DNA of 11,589 nucleotides from Euperipatoides rowelli (Eukaryota; Onychophora; Udeonychophora; Euonychophora; Peripatopsidae): NCBI GenBank assembly GCA_003024985.2, contig PXIH01S0020297.1, one strand, 5' to 3'. Every line of letters starts with the position of its first letter. Position 1 is the stretch's first letter. Below, piece after piece: positions 1 to 7,586 of the stretch. Below the pieces are notes generated by a model that was not told where the DNA came from, did not search any database, and saw only the letters and a list, made by a program, of their open reading frames with translations. Made by a program: the position numbers and the translations under genes.

Positions 1-59
1 ACCTTTTCTAGACTGGAATTGCTTTGGGCTCACGGACCCCTTTTTCGCCCCTTTCCTAG

Positions 60-248
60 CCTGAGTCCCAATTTGCACATTCCAGCTTGAATAGCAAATA
101 CCGAAGTGAGATGACAAAGGCCAATATCACTGATTTTGACTCAGCCATCCAGTTGGCCCTTAAACTTGAAGAGTCCGATAGGAAATATCATGAGAGCAAT
201 GAAAATGAACCTCATCAAAGGGAGAAAGACAACGTGAACTGTCAGTGA
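60..248 (+). pseudogene. gag: Gag C-terminal fragment (Ty3/gypsy-type)
   Basis: This is a fragment of the retrotransposon Gag polyprotein, the structural protein of the virus-like particle. The frame that contains ATG at 111-113 reads hydrophilic, helix-prone protein with a short block (DFDSAIQLALKLEES) typical of the stretch between capsid and nucleocapsid in Ty3/gypsy Gag. It stops at TGA 246-248. The zinc-knuckle frame starts to be open at 245, so one indel near 245 separates the two halves. Upstream of about 60 the same frame has stops (12-14 and 57-59) and no recognisable Gag. The element is therefore either cut by the window edge or badly decayed there. Assignment rests on position before the zinc knuckle and on composition, not on a catalytic motif. 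Confidence 0.55.
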
Positions 249-463
249 TGGACCAAAGAAACCACAAACATTCTGATTATGAGAATCGTGAATCGTATAA
301 TAGACGTAATTATCAACCCATTAGATGTTGGGAATGTGATAGGTTAGGTCACCGCAGGTGGGAGTGTATGAGTTTGCATCATCAGAAAAATGGCAAAAAT
401 AATCAGAATGGAGCTGATGACATATCTCACCGGAAAAGTCATGATTCTACTTCTTTAAACTAA
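245..463 (+). pseudogene. gag: Gag nucleocapsid segment with CCHC zinc knuckle
   Basis: This is the nucleocapsid part of Gag, which binds and packages the element's RNA. A single CCHC knuckle (C-x2-C-x4-H-x4-C, CWECDRLGHRRWEC) lies at 326-367, residues 28-41 of the open stretch. It is flanked by Arg/Asn/Lys-rich and His-rich sequence, as usual for retroelement nucleocapsids. The open frame ends at TAA 461-463, immediately after T TTA AAC (454-460) read in the Gag frame. Protease follows in the -1 frame. It is joined to the preceding Gag fragment by an apparent indel near 245. The knuckle itself is intact, so the domain identity is secure although the gene is dead. Confidence 0.85.
454..460 (+). 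promoter_or_regulatory. Candidate -1 ribosomal frameshift heptamer U UUA AAC
   Basis: TTTAAAC lies in the zero frame as T TTA AAC (codons 455-457 and 458-460) and abuts the gag stop TAA 461-463. This fits the X XXY YYZ rule for -1 frameshifting, and the same heptamer is used by HTLV/BLV pro-pol and by coronaviruses. Protease downstream is indeed in the -1 frame. A later stop in that frame (TAA 487-489) would end the product nine codons after the shift; it may be decay. A 4-bp AGGC/GCCT stem (466-469 with 484-487) is the only simple structure noticed downstream, and no pseudoknot was demonstrated. Confidence 0.55.
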
Positions 464-489
464 AAAGGCCTCCCCTTAACAGAGCCTAA

Positions 490-930
490 ACCATCAGCAA
501 AACCGGGACACACACTAACCATAGTAATTCTCAAGATCATAGGGCCAGTAACAGTCAAGTGGACAGAGTTAGAGTCAAATTCAACAGTCAGTTTGAAGGA
601 AAACCTCTCATTGACATTGAGATAATGGGACGTCGCACCAAGGCTCTGGTAGATACTGGGGCTCAGCTCTCTCTCCTTTTTGTAATAATTTGGAGACAAG
701 TGATAATTACATACGCTTGGTATCTCCTTTGTCTCATGATCACACTGATTCTAGATGTGCTACCATATCTATAGTCATTGGCACTAGGGAGTTTCAACAT
801 GAAGTGTGCATAGCCAAAACCAATAGTCAAGAACCCTACAAATTCATACTAGGATACGACATACTATCCAGTCTCAAGGCTGTCATTGATATTAATAGAA
901 ACATTGTTGAGTTAGAAGTCATGAAGGTTC
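490..930 (+). pseudogene. pol: Retropepsin-like aspartic protease (Pol N-terminus)
   Basis: This is the aspartic protease that cuts Gag and Gag-Pol in the particle. The active-site triad DTG, in the context ALVDTGAQLSLL, is at 652-660. The second conserved element of the fold, ILG (FILGYDIL), is at 846-854. The two halves lie in different frames: the DTG part is in the frame of 559, the ILG part in the frame of 690. An indel sits between about 670 and 690. Upstream, the DTG frame is open back to the stop at 487-489, so no ATG is expected; entry would be by frameshifting from gag. Retropepsins act as dimers of about 100-150 residues, which matches this length. The gene is non-functional as it stands. 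Confidence 0.8.
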
Positions 931-1019
931 ATAATAGCCAGGTTGGTCATGCTCAGAAATCTGAAAGTGATTTAGGCTACTGTAATTCTATCATTAATAA
1001 CAACACTGCTGTACATAAA

Positions 1020-1862
1020 CATGTTGAGATCAAGAAGTTAATTAAGCTAGTGGAAATGTCTCTCAGTAGTATTCAAAAGGAAGAGCTTTGCCACATATTA
1101 GAGAATAACAGCAAAATCTTGATAGAGGATGTACGTGACATGACAGGGGCTGATCTTCCTCCTTACAAACCCAAGTTTCTATCTGACAAGCCAATATATC
1201 AAAGGCAATATAGGATACCCCACAAACGTTATGCACCAATCCGCAGTAAACCTGATGGGCTAGAGAGAGCAGGCATCATATCAAAATCATGTTCTAATTG
1301 GAACACACCTGCAATGTTTATTGAAAAAAACCTCCGTCAACTGACAAGAGGATGGTTCTCGATCTGAGGAAAATCAATCAAATTGTCGAAACATTCAAAT
1401 ACCCCCTCATGAGGATTGATGAGATTATTGAGAAGTTGGGTGGATCCAGAGTGTTCTCCAATCTGGATCTTAACAATGGTTACTTTAATGTAAAACTTCA
1501 TGACAGTGTCAAGGATAAATTTTCATTCAGTGCACCATTTGGATGCTATAAGATGGAGAGGCTTCCTCAAGGACTATCCACCAGCATCAACTGGTTTCAG
1601 AAAGTTATGAACGAGACATTGTTTGACATAATTTCTGACGGCAACTGCATGGTGTTCCAAGATGACATCATCATCTACACTCAAGATATCAAGGATCACT
1701 TGAGAGTACTCGATCTTGTTCTCAGTGCCCTTAACAAAATAAATATGGCAGTGAGACCGTCCAAGTGCATGTTATTCAAAAAATCCCTCAAATTCCTCGG
1801 TCACATAATTGACCAAGATGGATTCAGGTTATCATTAGAAAACATCGAGGTGGTACGTAAAT
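1020..1862 (+). pseudogene. pol: Ty3/gypsy reverse transcriptase
   Basis: This is the RNA/DNA-dependent DNA polymerase that copies the element's RNA. The N-terminal part (to about 1330) has the PIYQRQYRIP block and then LERAGIISKS...SNWNTPAMF, the usual entry to fingers motifs 1-2. The palm continues in another frame from 1352: VLDLRKIN, then SNLDLNNGY with the first catalytic Asp near 1466, FSAPFGCYKMERLPQGL, and FQDD at 1655-1666. The usual box is Y/F-x-D-D, so both catalytic Asp remain. FLGHIID near 1794 marks the thumb boundary. The frame break falls at the A7 run 1324-1330, which suggests a homopolymer indel. A second frame change is near 1870. The motif order is that of Ty3/gypsy and not of copia or BEL. 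Confidence 0.92.
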
Positions 1863-2450
1863 TTGAAAGGCCTGACATTGAAGCAAGTGAGGAGTTTCTT
1901 AAGCACTGTAAATTTTTATCGGCGATTTGTGCCAGGCATCACTGACATAGCCAATCCCCTGTATCAACTCGTCAAAGGCAAGGGTAATATAAAGGAGAAA
2001 TGGAACGAGGAAACTGAGAGTGCTTTCATTAAATTGAAAGACATGTTTACTACTGCACCTCTTCTTCAATATCCTAATTTCAATAAAGACTTTATTGTCA
2101 AAACTGATGCCAGCAACATAGGCTTTGGTGCTGTACTCGAACAATGGGATGACGAAGATATGATACACCCTATAGAATTTTGCAGCAGGAAGCTCAATGC
2201 TGCTGAAATAAACTACTCTGCCATTGAGAGAGAAGCTTTGGCCATAGTCTATGCCATGGCTCAGTTCAAACACATAACATATGGGTATTGTATTCTACTT
2301 CAGACTGGCCATCGCCCCTTGTCCTATATATTTCAGATAAAGGATGCTAATTTATGATTAGTAAGATAGCTTCTACAAGTTCAAGACCACAATATCATGA
2401 TAGAATACCAGCCTGGAAAATTCAACTATGTAGCTGACTGACTTTCAAGG
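1863..2450 (+). pseudogene. pol: RT connection and RNase H domain, active-site Asp lost
   Basis: This domain degrades the RNA strand of the RNA/DNA hybrid. From 1863 the frame reads the RT connection (VRSFLSTVNFYRRFVPG) and then RNase H. VKTDASNIGFGAVLEQ has catalytic Asp at residue 82 (2106-2108), and NYSAIEREALAIV carries the catalytic Glu. The third block, normally TDH, here reads TGH: GGC at 2307-2309 gives Gly in place of a conserved Asp. In the same frame, stops follow at 2355-2357, 2367-2369 and 2439-2441. The text between them still reads the family's LLQVQDHNIMIEYQPGKFN...VAD-stop-LSRM tail. These are therefore point-mutation stops inside one domain and not gene boundaries. The start at 1863 marks the frame change, not an initiation codon. 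Confidence 0.9.
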
Positions 2451-2862
2451 ATGTATAGTGAAACTCCCCCTCAGGCAACTCTAGCAGCAGGTCAAATGAA
2501 GGAGCCAATAGATCATGACAAGATACATCAACAATCTAAAGATGATTGTTGCAGAGAGATAATGAAAGGCATTGACAGTGGCAGTGCCAGTGCCAAAGAT
2601 TATAGCATCGATGAAGAAGGCATTTTATTAAAAAGGGTACTCATTGAGAGACTACACGGATGGAAACACTGGATAGTAGTTCCCAAAGGCTTGGTAAATG
2701 AAATAATGTCTTCTTACCATGATGGTGTGATGGGGGGACACTTGTCTCATAGTACAACTACTTGGAAGATTAAGTGATTGTTCGCTTGGGAAAGTATGTT
2801 TATTAATATAAAAAGATTTGTAGCCACATGTGATAAATATCAATGTAGATGTGTACCAAGGA
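2451..2862 (+). pseudogene. pol: Integrase N-terminal zinc-binding (HHCC) domain
   Basis: This is the linker after RNase H followed by the integrase zinc-binding domain, which supports multimerisation of integrase on the element ends. The His pair is visible in SSYHDGVMGGHLS, at 2718-2720 and 2739-2741. An in-frame TGA at 2775-2777 interrupts the domain. Beyond it the same frame continues to TCDKYQCRC, with the first Cys at 2829-2831. The family pattern is C-x2-C, but the position of the second Cys (2838-2840) is Tyr (TAT). A Cys sits six bases further on at 2844 and probably cannot substitute. The integrase core follows in a different frame, so an indel lies between about 2850 and 2870. Confidence 0.85.
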
Positions 2863-3280
2863 GCAAGCTTCCATCCAACCTGTCAAGCCTCCTAGAGCCC
2901 CCATGGAAAGAATATCCGTTGACATTCTAGATCCCTTTGGTCTAACCCAACAATGCTACAAATATGTTGTAGTATGGGTAGACCATTTTAGTTGTATGAC
3001 ATTTGCTTCTCCCATATGTAACATCAAGGCTAGCATGGTGGCGGAAAATTACATCAAGACAATACTTCCTCACTATGGTGCCTCCCTTGAAATAGTGTCG
3101 GATCGCGGGGGACAGTTTACCAGCAACATCATGAGACATATTCACAAGACCTTAGGTATGAAAGGAATATACACCACTCCGTACAATCCGCAAGGCAATG
3201 GTGTTACTGAATGTGTTAACACTAAGATACTAAATGTGCTGTCCAAAATATGTAACACCCAGTATAACAAGTGGGATTAA
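2863..3280 (+). pseudogene. pol: Integrase catalytic core (rve), D,D-35-E intact
   Basis: This domain joins element DNA ends to host DNA. The core reads MERISVDILDPFG (first Asp at 2921-2923), EIVSDRGGQFTS (second Asp at 3101-3103) and NPQGNGVTE (Glu at 3209-3211). There are exactly 35 residues between the second Asp and the Glu, the retroviral/Ty3 integrase signature. YTTPYNPQGNG corresponds to the family's HPQ-x-x-G block. The open frame ends at TAA 3278-3280, just after NKWD. The following text in the same frame reads typical integrase (YLPSVVQNLNNSVH), so this stop replaces a normal codon and is not the natural end. The core is the best preserved domain in the window. Confidence 0.92.
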
Positions 3281-3814
3281 TATCTCCCCTCTGTAGTGCA
3301 AAACTTGAACAATTCTGTCCATTGCAGCATCGGGGAAAGTCCATTTTTTATATTCCACGGATTTGACCAAATTAACCCAGTTGTACCAGTGCTAGGTGCT
3401 GATGATGAAGATGGCATTGATAAGCACATGATCACCACAGAGTTAATAGTCAGTCACAGAAGCAAGAGATAGTGTGAAAGAATGCCTAACTGAGTCATCT
3501 AAAAGCAATTGTGTACCTAACAGCAAATTCGTCAAATTACAGGAATTTAACGTGGGAGAACAGGTGTTGTTTCTCGATCCCACTAGCTACACAGGAAAAC
3601 AACCCGTAAACTCAAGGATCGTTATAAAGGTCCCTACAGAGTAATGAAGAAATGTGGTACTGTGACTTATCAGATAAGGAAGGCAGGCGATAGTTCAGAA
3701 GACAAAGTAATGCATCTTAAAAAACTTAAGCTATATCGGCCTCACAAGGTGTTAAATGATATGGTTAAAAAAGGAGAAATTAATGAAAGGGAGGGGGATG
3801 TTGTCGCAGAATGA
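3281..3814 (+). pseudogene. pol: Integrase C-terminal region with GPY/F module; pol end
   Basis: This is the C-terminal third of integrase, which contacts DNA. Same-frame text after the stop at 3278 continues with NSVHCSIGESPFFIFHGF, the conserved block after the core. The frame then changes near 3461 (TAG at 3470-3472 in the old frame) to a part reading FNVGEQVLFLDPTSY. It returns near 3600 to RKLKDRYKGPYRVMKK, a clear GPY/F module, followed by a basic tail. The stop is TGA 3812-3814, about 16 bases inside the predicted LTR and past the polypurine tract. No env-like reading frame exists between integrase and the LTR, so the element has a gag-pol plan only. Confidence 0.8.
3785..3798 (+). other. 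Polypurine tract (plus-strand primer)
   Basis: Fourteen uninterrupted purines (GAAAGGGAGGGGGA) end directly before TGTTG at 3799. In LTR retroelements such a tract resists RNase H and primes plus-strand DNA, and it always abuts the 3' LTR. A second purine run at 3767-3779 is A-rich, lies 19 bases from the LTR edge and is a weaker candidate. Confidence 0.8.
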
Positions 3815-4519
3815 ATGTCCATGCAATTGTTTTTGTGTTTGTGGGAATGTGTAATTTTTGTTACGGTTTGTCAAAAAATATTTTTGTTTTTTTTGTCTGT
3901 TGTTGGCCGTGGTAAGGGAGTTATTTCTATTGGGATATTTTTGTATGTGTTATAGTAGACTAGTTTAGTATACTATAATAAATCTTTTTCGTTTAAGATT
4001 TATCTAATCTTTAGATCAAAGTTTTATCTGTTTGGCATCTTTCCCTCATAGATGACCATCCAGTCGCTTAGGTCATTTTTAAGTTTTAACTGAACTTATT
4101 TGTTGGGTCTTACGGTGTTTCTCTCCCTGTCGTCCTCTCTGAATATTTCATCATATTTCAGTTGAAAAGTTTTTTTTTATAAATTACTATCCTTTGCCTT
4201 TGACTTAGCTTTATTAATGTTATGTGTCCAACAATATTAAATGGTAAATGAATTTGTCAGTTTACAAACCAGTTAAAGGTTTTCCATGTATGTTCTAATA
4301 TTTATATTTGAATCCTGTATTCATACCTGCATTGTATATTTCTTTTATTTGATTATTTGGCTTCTCTGCAACTAATTTCCCCACCTGTAGTCAGCGAGAG
4401 GTTTTCCTTTTTGCACTCCTCTTCTGCTAAACTAAGTAAGCCTGTGGCTTCTCTCACGATCCTTGTACCAGTGCTGTGCTTTAGGATGCATATAAAATCC
4501 GTCACCTTTCGCTGACATC
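3799..4519 (+). promoter_or_regulatory. U3 region of the LTR
   Basis: This is the part of the LTR upstream of the predicted start site and would carry the element's promoter and enhancers. It is T-rich with no coding potential. An AATAAA at 3976-3981 lies upstream of the promoter and is unlikely to be the element's own poly(A) signal. The last 130 bases or so before the TATA box are richer in G and C than the rest. Confidence 0.45.
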
Positions 4520-4523
4520 AGAC
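4491..4523 (+). promoter_or_regulatory. Core promoter: TATA box and initiator
   Basis: TATAAAA at 4491-4497 is followed by TCAGAC at 4518-4523, close to the arthropod initiator TCAGTY. If A4520 is +1, the TATA box begins at -29, which is standard RNA polymerase II spacing. No DPE match (RGWYV at +28) was seen. This would set the start of R at about 4520. Confidence 0.5.
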
Positions 4524-4793
4524 ATCACAATTTGTGCGCTTTGCTGTATCAATACTTTTTTTATTTACATGCTTATTTTATACTAATATTTAATTTGATA
4601 TTTTAATTTGAATTTATTTATGCGTGGGTCAAACAAGGTTAGATACATTTTATTTATTTAAAGTCGTGGTCAGACTTTGTATTTGCCGTGTGTGATTAAA
4701 TAGTAAACTTTATTGCCGTATGTCAATTGACTTTTAAAGTATGATTTCAAAATATTTTATTTTGAACATTTACAGCATTTCTGTTTTACATTT

Positions 4794-4799
4794 AATAAA
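4794..4799 (+). terminator. Candidate LTR polyadenylation signal AATAAA
   Basis: AATAAA lies 274 bases after the predicted start site and is followed within about 30 bases by T/GT-rich sequence. That places it in R, as needed for a genomic RNA with R at both ends. Other AATAAA matches (3976, 6077, 6386 and 6406 regions) fit worse: one precedes the promoter, the others would make R longer than 1.5 kb. Confidence 0.4.
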
Positions 4800-5158
4800 C
4801 TAACAATATTGAATCTACTTATTATCTGTTGGAGAACTCTGTCAGCGTGTTTAATTCCATTGTTCCAAGAAACATCACCTTTGTGATTTTTATGTCATGC
4901 TGTGTTGCCATCATCTCTCCTCTATTGTAATTTTACCTTCAACCTCTTCGTGCCTTACTGCCATCCTCTCACCATACATTGCATCCTGGGAAAAATCCTT
5001 CAAACTCAGCAGGTAGCAAATGATGAGTAGCATTACTGAATTTTGGTACAGCTTCTGTAATCAGGCCTTGAAGCTGGACTAATTTCTTAATCTACCAATC
5101 GCTAATCAAAGTAAATAACAACAATATTGAACCGGCGAAAAACAGCGAAGTAGTCTTG

Positions 5159-5179
5159 GGTGTAAAAAGTTTTTACACC
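5159..5179. repeat. Perfect 10+1+10 palindrome
   Basis: GGTGTAAAAA, a single G, then TTTTTACACC. The arms are exact reverse complements. It lies inside the predicted U5. Function unknown; it could extrude as a hairpin or mark a factor-binding site. Confidence 0.9.
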
Positions 5180-5497
5180 TGTTACAGTATAAAAACTAAA
5201 ACTTCAATGAATCCAGATCCTTAATCTTTAATCAACCATCTTTTGAACATCAGACTTGCAAAGTAATCTTTGTCCGTTACAATCTTGTCCATCTTACCTG
5301 ATTACCATTAGTTATGTTCACTTCACCATAGTAATATAAGATCCAGTTTTGTTCCAGTTCCCGTAGCTGCCAGGCTGTAAGCCGCCGTGAATTCAAGCCA
5401 AGTACTTGATAGTGCATCCTAGAGTATTGTTGCAGTAGAAGAGATGGCCTAACACAGTTTGTCTTAAATCATATTTCAACAAGGAGCTGAAGATAAA

Positions 5498-5503
5498 GTA
5501 AGT
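5498..5503 (+). promoter_or_regulatory. Candidate 5' splice site in U5
   Basis: AAA|GTAAGT with the break before 5498 is close to the U1 consensus and is the best donor noticed in the LTR. It closes a less AT-rich block (5340-5497) resembling an exon. Paired with the acceptor at 8991-8992 it would remove U5, the primer-binding site and most of the leader. This is inference from motifs only. Confidence 0.3.
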
Positions 5504-6463
5504 TTAGGCCTAGCAACAATTGCAAACATTAAAATAAATCCGAGGTACTAACTTTGAAATTCAAAACGACAAATACTTTAGTAGATTTAAGATAGTTTGA
5601 CCACGCAAGTGTATTGTATGTTATATACATGTAGATTTGATTTTTTTTCTTTCATCATAACTCAAACAAATTGGTTTAATTTAAAATTTGAAGCAACTTT
5701 TTAAATGTATCAATTTTATATATTATCATTCATTATGGGCTATATGACCAAAATACATTTTAATATGTTTGAGTAAATTCTCTGTGGCAGTGTGGTCTTT
5801 ATGATGGCGGGGGCAAACAAAATGACAGTTAGTTAAGTTTATAAATTTTTTTATTCCATGTGAAAACAACAGTGCGTAGTATAGTTTTTTTTATCATAAT
5901 TGAATTTCTTTAATTTTTGTCAGAGCGTTTAATATCTTTTTCCTCATGCTACGTGTACAGGCTGCAAAAGTTATTTGTAAATTCCAATTAACTAACGAGG
6001 CACCTTGGTTGTAACTGTAGTCCTAAGCTAATCATATTATTATTGTGTCTTCACATTTCAGTTAGGATGTATTATAATAAACACAGAATCATTTTCCCAA
6101 CATAGAATACTTTCCAGTTTAGCTTAAGTCCGTTATCTCTTTGCATTAAGTGTTAGTAAATCCCTAACAGTTTTGTTTAAGTAGTGCTAAAAATACATAA
6201 AATGGTAGAAATGCCACCTAAGTTCAGGTACATAACATACTACCGGTGAGCCCTCCTTCTGCAATGGTAACCTTTAATTAGGTTCGCCGTCGTGGTTGAC
6301 CCTGGAGCGAATTGGAGTATGGCATCAAGCACACATTCATACTAGACACTTTAAATTGGCAAAGAAGACGAGTAAGAACAAAATCAATAAAGTTCTGATA
6401 TTATACTTAATAAAATTGTGTTTGTGTTATTTTTATATTTTATTCTATGTTAGCTAGGGGTGT

Positions 6464-6527
6464 GTTTGGCTGTATCCTTGATTTCTTGGTCATCAATGAA
6501 AGGTGTTGTCCAAGGGATGCAGTCAAA
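6464..6527. repeat. Imperfect stem-loop in U5
   Basis: TTTGGCTGTATCCTTG near 6465-6480 pairs with CAAGGGATGCAGTCAAA at 6511-6527. There is one bulge, and the two mismatches become G-U pairs in + strand RNA. The loop is 30 bases. The arms TGTG (6461-6464) and CACA (6533-6536) could extend it past a bulge. Confidence 0.6.
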
Positions 6528-6804
6528 CGGAAACACAATTATTTTATCTAGAATAATGCATGCGAAACAAGATTAGCAAGCTGGTGATGTTTTGTATACT
6601 TTATCAACCAGACATAAGTATTGATAAGTTGTCAGGAAATTCTAAAATCAGAGGTTTATAGTGAAATGTTGCCGACTTTAGCAACGTATATTTTTGTGAG
6701 AAATAATTCTTGTTGAAAATAGTATTCCAGAAATAAGTATTTTGAACTCTTGAAGTTTTCCATCAGCCACTTTCAATCTAGGGCAAGTGATCTCCAACAT
6801 ATTT

Positions 6805-6824
6805 TGGCGTCCGTGACAGGATTC
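6805..6824 (+). other. Primer-binding site (tRNA-Arg-like)
   Basis: TGGCGTCCGTGACAGGATTC begins with the TGG that pairs with tRNA CCA and lies five bases (TATTT) after the CAACA LTR end. Its reverse complement reads like a tRNA 3' end: T-loop end, CCTGT, acceptor CACGGAC, discriminator G, CCA. Discriminator G with this acceptor resembles tRNA-Arg, the primer class known for 412/mdg1 elements. The amino acid identity is from memory of tRNA sequences and is less certain than the site itself. Confidence 0.75.
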
Positions 6825-6825
6825 A

Positions 6826-6840
6826 GCGCCCCCTGGTGGC
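6826..6840 (-). promoter_or_regulatory. CTCF-consensus site next to the primer-binding site
   Basis: The minus strand reads GCCACCAGGGGGCGC. Fourteen of fourteen positions fit the bilaterian CTCF core CCASYAGRKGGCRS. It begins two bases after the primer-binding site, in DNA that is otherwise strongly AT-rich, so a chance match is unlikely. CTCF binds such sites as an insulator or architectural factor. Whether it is bound here is unknown. Confidence 0.6.
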
Positions 6841-7225
6841 TTAATTAATTTTTTTAAATGTTATCTTGCTGGCATGGGGTTTTTCTGTGCTTCCAATGGT
6901 AAAATAGGAAGGGGGGATGTTTTAAGTTGTAAAGTAATGTTTTTAATTTTTTTTAACGAAGTCAGAATTTAGTAATTTTTTTAAATAGTTAAGTATGGTT
7001 TAATTTTGATTCTCCATTTTGTTATGCTTTTGGAATCTCATAACCCGTTCCTGCATTTATGAAATATTGATTTTTTTAATTAAATTATTTTTCTTTCTTT
7101 CTTCTAAATCGGAAGTCAGATTCCTTTTCAATTTTTTTATTCGCTCTGGCAATTTTTTTTTTATATCCCATTCGATATTTTAAGTTGTCATATAAATTAT
7201 TACATCATCAATTTTTGTGAACCCC

Positions 7226-7236
7226 AAGATGGCGGC
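7226..7236 (+). promoter_or_regulatory. YY1/PHO-like motif AAGATGGCGGC
   Basis: The sequence matches the YY1 consensus AANATGGCGGC exactly. It is one of the few G/C-rich words in this leader, and a second copy with shared flanks lies 153 bases downstream. Binding is inferred from the motif only. Confidence 0.45.
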
Positions 7237-7378
7237 CATGTTGAATTTCTAATTTTATTTCTTAGTGAGAATTTGTTTTTAATTCTGTTCAGTAAAAGTG
7301 ACACTTTTTATAATCGTTAGGATTATGTGTTGAAGTTTGTAAATAATTTCAGTTAACCCTTTTTAGTTTTGTGGGCAC

Positions 7379-7390
7379 AAAATGGCTGCC
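7379..7390 (+). promoter_or_regulatory. YY1/PHO-like motif AAAATGGCTGCC
   Basis: It contains the ATGGC core with the AAAA left flank. The context (TGAAATTTCTTAA on the right) resembles that of the 7226 copy (TTGAATTTCTAA). The two sites may therefore be an old duplication of about 30 bases. Confidence 0.4.
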
Positions 7391-7563
7391 GTGAAATTTC
7401 TTAAATCTTTCCAAATCTTTATTTTTTTTAAGTTTTATTCAATAAGCTATCTTGGAGTGCACAAACTTTTTTCATTTCAATTCCGACTGTCAATAATAAG
7501 TTTTTTTTTTCAATTTTTTTATTTTTTTCCCAAACACAATACAATTCAAGTATTAATATAATT

Positions 7564-7586
7564 ATTAATGAATATTATTCATTAAT
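7564..7586. repeat. Perfect 11+1+11 palindrome
   Basis: ATTAATGAATA, a single T, then TATTCATTAAT. The arms are exact reverse complements. The composition is AT-only apart from one G and one C, so chance is less negligible than for the 5159 palindrome. Confidence 0.85.

Larger units (their letters stand above)
3799..6799 (+). repeat. Long terminal repeat, about 3.0 kb (single copy in window)
   Basis: The left edge is TGTTG right after the polypurine tract. The right edge is CAACA at 6795-6799, five bases before a primer-binding site. TGTTG and CAACA are exact 5-base inverted repeats with the canonical TG...CA ends. Inside are a TATA box with an initiator (4491-4523), AATAAA at 4794-4799, and no long reading frame. 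Both edges are defined by elements that face an LTR in the same orientation. The partner LTR is not in the window, so the length cannot be confirmed by pairing. The alternative is that 3799 starts one LTR, 6799 ends another of a related element, and other DNA lies between. No obvious internal duplication supporting that was seen by eye. Confidence 0.6.
4520..6799 (+). other. R and U5 of the LTR
   Basis: R would run from about 4520 to a cleavage site shortly after AATAAA 4794-4799, with a GT-containing stretch (CTGTTGGAG...CAGCGTG) downstream. U5 then takes the remaining 2 kb or so. It holds no gene. Visible structure: a perfect palindrome at 5159-5179, a less AT-rich block at 5340-5497 that ends in a good splice donor (GTAAGT, 5498-5503), a possible acceptor AG at 6060-6061, an ATGGCGG motif at 5804-5810, and an imperfect long hairpin at 6464-6527. 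The 4860-5100 part is also less AT-rich and may be an old insertion, but it was not recognised. Confidence 0.4.

Noticed and set aside
460-699. 79-residue minus-strand open stretch
   Set aside because: Antisense to the protease region, with no domain.
1899-2273. 124-residue minus-strand open stretch
   Set aside because: It is fully antisense to the conserved RT connection and RNase H and has no own motif.
3785-3814. An env gene after integrase
   Set aside because: Integrase ends inside the LTR edge and the polypurine tract overlaps its tail, leaving no room for env.
4860-5100. Less AT-rich block in U5 as a SINE or an exon of a host gene
   Set aside because: No tRNA-type A/B boxes, no tail, no target duplication and no sustained reading frame on either strand.
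3815-6799. Two shorter LTRs back to back (LTR-LTR circle junction)
   Set aside because: No direct duplication between the left and right halves was visible, and no internal CA/TG junction with matching ends was found. An alignment would be needed to exclude a very old pair.
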